Positions 32,549-32,597 of a stretch of DNA of 32,597 bases are shown piece after piece. The notes beneath the pieces are model-generated. The model did no database searches. It was given only the letters and a program-made list of their open reading frames with translations, and was not told the origin of the DNA. The position numbers and the translations under genes are program-made. Location of the stretch: NCBI GenBank assembly GCA_015660315.1, contig DQLG01000283.1, positions 1 through 32,597 of the forward strand, in the 5' to 3' direction. The DNA is from Candidatus Latescibacterota bacterium (GTDB lineage Bacteria > Latescibacterota > UBA2968 > UBA8231). The stretch's first letter is position 1. Each line of letters opens with the position of its first letter.

Positions 32549-32597
32549 ATGAATATCACCCGCTATCTCCGCGTCCACGTGATACTCTTCGCCATCG
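32549..32597 (+). CDS. Start of a further gene, truncated by the window edge
   Basis: An open frame beginning MNITRYLRVHVILFAI runs off the right edge. GAGGG lies eight bases upstream of the ATG. A GTG nine bases earlier is also in frame. The hydrophobic N-terminus suggests a signal or membrane segment. The gap of 11 bases after paralog C indicates the same operon. Too little is visible for a family call. Confidence 0.55.
   Translation, partial: MNITRYLRVHVILFAI

Noticed and set aside
1-32597. CRISPR arrays, tRNA or rRNA genes, prophage or IS transposase genes
   Set aside because: I found no regularly spaced repeats, no tRNA-like cloverleaf and no integrase or transposase motifs in any of the large frames.

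Overview
The window is a bacterial segment of roughly 60% GC with no rRNA, tRNA, integrase, transposase or CRISPR array, so it cannot be placed taxonomically from markers. Several predicted lipoproteins, an FkpA/Mip-like periplasmic isomerase, a full-length HrpA helicase and sigma-54-type promoters suggest a didermic, Gram-negative-type bacterium. The gene mix (PhyH dioxygenase, Gfo/Idh dehydrogenase, DUF3500, cupin, xylose-isomerase-like TIM barrel, many TPR and PQQ proteins) resembles uncultured marine or soil heterotrophs such as Latescibacterota, Poribacteria or Planctomycetota; this is only an impression.

Left third (1-10.5 kb). A minus-strand run holds a Gfo/Idh/MocA dehydrogenase, a PLP lyase and a TauE/SafE exporter. 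The last two look like a cysteate sulfo-lyase/sulfite exporter pair (CuyA/CuyZ). Further along the same strand lie a PhyH dioxygenase, a 45-residue ORF, a zinc-ribbon protein and an ACT-domain protein, with TAATG overlaps between the last three. Two copies of a 109-135 bp inverted-repeat element (1638-1746 and 4820-4954) sit upstream of genes. They share a fixed scaffold, but their stem sequences differ between copies while staying self-complementary. A plus-strand run follows: two-domain cupin, DUF3500 protein, GH13 glycosidase, FKBP lipoprotein and sugar-phosphate isomerase-like protein.

Middle (10.5-18 kb). The minus strand carries a small membrane/coiled-coil protein, hrpA with an overlapping HAD phosphatase gene, and an amidohydrolase followed by a GT39-like polytopic membrane protein.

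Right part (18-32.6 kb). This is the most unusual region. Three paralogous polytopic membrane proteins share a pattern of conserved histidines (a GHH or PHF site, W-[DE]-x2-H-x2-MQ, H-x2-QY and HY[YW]YD-x2-IWK), and two of them carry C-terminal TPR tails. They are interleaved with a RIC/YtfE-type di-iron protein, a TPR lipoprotein, a PQQ dehydrogenase fused to ankyrin repeats, a flavin halogenase-like oxidoreductase, a membrane-anchored redoxin and a cytochrome c/copper (PHM-like) monooxygenase/TPR fusion. From 23009 to the right edge the genes are almost contiguous and probably one operon.

Both TPR-tailed paralogs (starts 18339 and 23009) are preceded at nearly the same distances by a GCGACA...TGTCGC palindrome and a GG-N10-GT sigma-54-like promoter. 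This suggests they are co-regulated by one enhancer-binding protein. My inference is an envelope redox or oxygenase system with iron, copper, heme, PQQ and flavin chemistry whose substrate is unknown. A link to nitric oxide or oxidative stress is suggested only by the RIC protein.
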